Of a DNA stretch of 8,545 nt, positions 6,616 through 8,545 are shown piece by piece. The position numbers and the translations under genes were made by a program. This DNA is from Flavobacteriales bacterium UBA1958 (GTDB lineage Bacteria; Bacteroidota; Bacteroidia; Flavobacteriales_D; Sanyastnellaceae). The notes below the pieces were generated by a model. The model saw nothing but the letters and a program-made list of their open reading frames with translations. It searched no databases and was not told where the DNA came from. The stretch is taken from NCBI GenBank assembly GCA_002336675.1, contig DDEI01000087.1, positions 22,652-31,196 on the forward strand, read 5' to 3'. How positions within the stretch are numbered: position 1 is the first letter of the stretch; every line of letters starts with the position of its first letter.

Positions 6616-7524
6616 CTATCTCGTCAACTCCTTAAACACATCTTCCATACTCTTTTCTTTTCTAACCATAGAAAGAACAGCCTTTCCATCATCGGAAATA
6701 GCTTTTGATATTTCAGCACGAATGTCTCTAGCACTGGAGATTTCAACTGAATAATTCAATCCGCTATTGGAAATCACATTATCTACGCCATTTATAACTG
6801 AAAGTAATTCTTCTGAGATAGCCTCATTTACCTCTATCTCCAAACTATATCCTTCTGCATTTCCCATGTTTTTCATCTCTGAAACTGGAGCATCTGCTAC
6901 TATTCTTCCTTCGTTAATAATGATGACTCTATCACAAATGGCTTCTACCTCTTGCATAATATGCGTAGAGAGCATTACTGTCTTTTCCTTTCCTATATCT
7001 CTAATTAGTTTTCTGATTTCTACCAACTGATTAGGATCTAAACCTGAGGTAGGCTCATCTAAAACAAGTACATCTGGATCATGAATCAACGCTTGGGCCA
7101 ATCCCACACGCTGCTTATATCCTTTACTTAATTCTTGAATTTTTTTATGCCTTTCGGGAGAAAGCCCCACCATTTTTATGATCTCCTCAACCCTTTCTTT
7201 TTTATTCTTCACCTTGTAAATACCCGCTACGAACTTTAGGTATTCTGTAACATACATCTCTGGGTACAATGGATTATGCTCAGGCAGGTAGCCCACTTTT
7301 TTTCTTACTTCCAAAGAGTTTTCTACAGCATCTAATCCTATCACATCAATCTCTCCTTCATTAGGAGGAAAATAACCCGTGATAATCTTCATCATCGTAG
7401 ATTTACCAGCACCATTTGGCCCTAAGAATCCTACAATCTCTCCAGAAGAGATTTTAAAACTCACATTATCTAATGCTTTTTGTTTTCCGTAATATTTACT
7501 AACCCCTTTTGCTTCTATAGACAT
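6616..7524 (-). CDS. gldA: gliding-motility ABC transporter ATP-binding protein GldA
   Basis: This complete 302-residue ABC ATPase has Walker A GPNGAGKST (35-43), a YLPEHNPLY segment (79-87) at the Q-loop position, signature LSKGYKQR (132-139), Walker B VLVLDEP (152-158), the D-loop SGLD (160-163) and the switch histidine H188 in STHIMQEVEAICDR. The YLPEHNPLYP stretch, the overall similarity and a C-terminal domain (about 222-302) ending EDVFKELTR fit GldA, the ATPase that works with membrane proteins GldF and GldG. In Flavobacterium johnsoniae this system is needed for gliding. Many non-gliding Bacteroidota carry close relatives, so motility is not proven. gldF and gldG are not in this window. 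The gene is transcribed alone and divergently from rsgA; the ATG lies only four bases after a TAAATTTG box. A generic ABC-2 type ATPase is the alternative name. Confidence 0.87.
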   Translation of the reverse strand: MSIEAKGVSKYYGKQKALDNVSFKISSGEIVGFLGPNGAGKSTMMKIITGYFPPNEGEIDVIGLDAVENSLEVRKKVGYLPEHNPLYPEMYVTEYLKFVAGIYKVKNKKERVEEIIKMVGLSPERHKKIQELSKGYKQRVGLAQALIHDPDVLVLDEPTSGLDPNQLVEIRKLIRDIGKEKTVMLSTHIMQEVEAICDRVIIINEGRIVADAPVSEMKNMGNAEGYSLEIEVNEAISEELLSVINGVDNVISNSGLNYSVEISSARDIRAEISKAISDDGKAVLSMVRKEKSMEDVFKELTR

Positions 7525-7528
7525 AGTT

Positions 7529-7536
7529 CAAATTTA
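7529..7536 (-). promoter_or_regulatory. candidate gldA -7 box (TAAATTTG)
   Basis: On the - strand TAAATTTG matches the Bacteroidota -7 consensus TAnnTTTG exactly. Only four bases (AACT) separate it from the gldA ATG, which would make the transcript leaderless or nearly so. No TTG was found at the expected -33 distance. The surrounding DNA is very AT-rich, so a chance match is possible. Confidence 0.4.
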
Positions 7537-7594
7537 ATGGTTAATCTTTTTTAATGATTAATAATTAACGGTTAATGACTAATACTAATTAATG
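7534..7594. repeat. degenerate heptamer tandem repeat (TTAATGR)
   Basis: TTAAT-like units recur with 7-nt spacing at 7534, 7541, 7551, 7558, 7565, 7572 and 7579, with one 3-nt phase shift after the second unit. Less regular units follow at 7585-7594. Variants include TTAATGG, TTAATGA, TTAATAA and TTAACGG. The array occupies the gldA-proximal side of the divergent region, and its first unit overlaps the candidate gldA -7 box. It does not code. Confidence 0.65.
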
Positions 7595-7633
7595 GGCATT
7601 GCTTAACCTTAGACTATGCCATTTTTATACTAG

Positions 7634-7669
7634 GCAATTCCCAATTCAATATTCGCCAATTCCTAATTG
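7634..7669. repeat. CAATTC repeats with a CAATT/AATTG dyad
   Basis: GCAATTCC (7634-7641), CCAATTC (7641-7647) and CCAATTC (7656-7662) recur in the same orientation. The last one merges into a perfect inverted repeat, CAATT-CCT-AATTG (7657-7669), ending 6 nt before the candidate rsgA -7 box. It may be simple repeat expansion or an operator. Confidence 0.45.
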
Positions 7670-7675
7670 AAGAAC

Positions 7676-7683
7676 TACATTTG
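7676..7683 (+). promoter_or_regulatory. candidate rsgA -7 box (TACATTTG)
   Basis: TACATTTG matches the Bacteroidota -7 consensus TAnnTTTG exactly and lies 8 nt before the rsgA ATG, so transcription would begin only a few bases before the start codon. No clear TTG is present at the -33 distance, and the CAATT dyad sits just upstream. Confidence 0.4.
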
Positions 7684-7691
7684 TCATTCGA

Positions 7692-8545
7692 ATGGTTAGA
7701 ACAGGGTTAGTCATAAAATCTACGGGGAAATGGTATAAAGTCCGCATGGAAGATGGGGACGTAGTAGATGCGCAGATTCGTGGAAAATTTAGAATTCAAG
7801 GTCTAAAAACCACCAATCCACTTGCTGTAGGTGACCATGTGACTCTCGAAGAAGAGAATGATGAAACATGGGTCATAAACACTATCCTAGAAAGAAAAAA
7901 TTACATTATCCGTAAATCTGTAAATCTCTCGAAACAGTCGCACATCATAGCTTCCAACATAGATCAGGCATTTTTATTCGTCACTATAGATCGTCCTCAA
8001 ACCAGTTATGGTTTTATCGATAGATTTTTAGTCACCGCTGAAGCCTATAAAATTCCCGTAGTTATTCTTATTAATAAAATGGATGATTATGATGAGTTTG
8101 AAATGGAAAAAGTGCTGGAAATCGAGGATATCTATACTGGGATAGGTTACGAGGTTATGAAAATTTCGGCATTACAGGAATCTAGTGTTACAACGTTAAA
8201 AAATAGATTTAAAGGAAAGGTAAGTATGTTAGGAGGTCACTCTGGCGCAGGAAAATCTACTTTAGTAAACGCCATTAGCCCTGGTTTAGATATAAAAGTT
8301 ATGGAGGTTTCTACTTCACATAATAAAGGGCAGCATACCACGACATTCGCAGAGATGCATGAGCTAGATGATGGTGGCTTTATCATAGATACTCCTGGAA
8401 TTAAGGGATTCGGGATAGTAGATATAGAAAAGGAAGAACTCCATATGTTATTTCCAGAAATGATGGCTCTCTTACCTGAATGTAAATTCAACAATTGTAG
8501 GCATCTAAATGAGCCTAAATGCGCGGTGTTAAAAGCCTTAGAAGA
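7692..8545 (+). CDS. rsgA: ribosome small-subunit-dependent GTPase RsgA (3' end cut)
   Basis: The frame from the ATG at 7692 stays open to the window end, giving 284 residues; perhaps 25-35 are missing compared with the usual length. An OB-fold-like N-terminal domain (about 1-70) precedes a circularly permuted GTPase, with motifs in the order G4 NKMD (128-131), G5 SAL (159-161), G1 GGHSGAGKST (181-190), G2 TTT (216-218) and G3 DTPG (233-236). The zinc-binding motif Cys264-x4-Cys269-x-His271-x5-Cys277 follows. Rearranged G-motifs plus this zinc knuckle are diagnostic of RsgA (YjeQ), which binds the 30S subunit late in its assembly and releases maturation factors on GTP hydrolysis. The start fits the family: GLVIKSTGKWYKV begins four residues in. 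The gene is divergent from gldA and carries its own candidate promoter box immediately upstream. Confidence 0.96.
   Translation, partial: MVRTGLVIKSTGKWYKVRMEDGDVVDAQIRGKFRIQGLKTTNPLAVGDHVTLEEENDETWVINTILERKNYIIRKSVNLSKQSHIIASNIDQAFLFVTIDRPQTSYGFIDRFLVTAEAYKIPVVILINKMDDYDEFEMEKVLEIEDIYTGIGYEVMKISALQESSVTTLKNRFKGKVSMLGGHSGAGKSTLVNAISPGLDIKVMEVSTSHNKGQHTTTFAEMHELDDGGFIIDTPGIKGFGIVDIEKEELHMLFPEMMALLPECKFNNCRHLNEPKCAVLKALE

Noticed and set aside
6767..7030. Open + strand frame inside gldA
   Set aside because: It is antisense to the ATPase core of gldA and shows no family features.

Overview
The window reads as a chromosomal segment from a member of the Bacteroidota, probably a gliding flavobacterial or cytophagal lineage. 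The reasons are the low-GC, A-rich ribosome-binding regions without clear Shine-Dalgarno sequences, a GldA-type ABC ATPase, a Bacteroidota-style LptE lipoprotein, TAnnTTTG promoter-like boxes, and the order miaB, sigma-54 activator, lptE, TPR-like protein, secG, groES, groEL. From memory I recognise that order as common in this phylum; I could not check it here.

Left block (1-4056, + strand): the 3' part of miaB (tRNA methylthiotransferase) overlaps by one base with a sigma-54 activator that lacks a receiver domain. A 49-nt gap leads to lptE (LPS-transport lipoprotein), which overlaps by one base with an uncharacterised acidic-linker/TPR-like protein, followed 4 nt later by secG (Sec translocon subunit). 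A strong intrinsic terminator closes this apparent operon.

Middle block (4057-6615): a 135-nt regulatory region holds a short dyad and a TTGGCAC element that resembles a sigma-54 -24 box or a housekeeping promoter. It precedes groES and groEL, the complete chaperonin operon. After groEL lie about 470 nt without a credible gene. They contain two diverged copies of a roughly 107-nt unit, each ending in a hairpin plus T-tract. This is the most unusual structure in the window.

Right block (6616-8545): gldA on the - strand and rsgA (ribosome-maturation GTPase, cut by the window end) on the + strand diverge from a 167-nt intergenic region. That region carries a degenerate heptamer repeat, a CAATT repeat/dyad, and two back-to-back TAnnTTTG boxes unusually close to the two start codons.

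The genes cover tRNA modification, outer-membrane LPS assembly, protein export, folding, gliding and ribosome assembly. All except the 351-residue protein belong to recognised families. I found no mobile element, CRISPR array, RNA gene or evident new defence or biosynthetic system. The unusual signals are non-coding.
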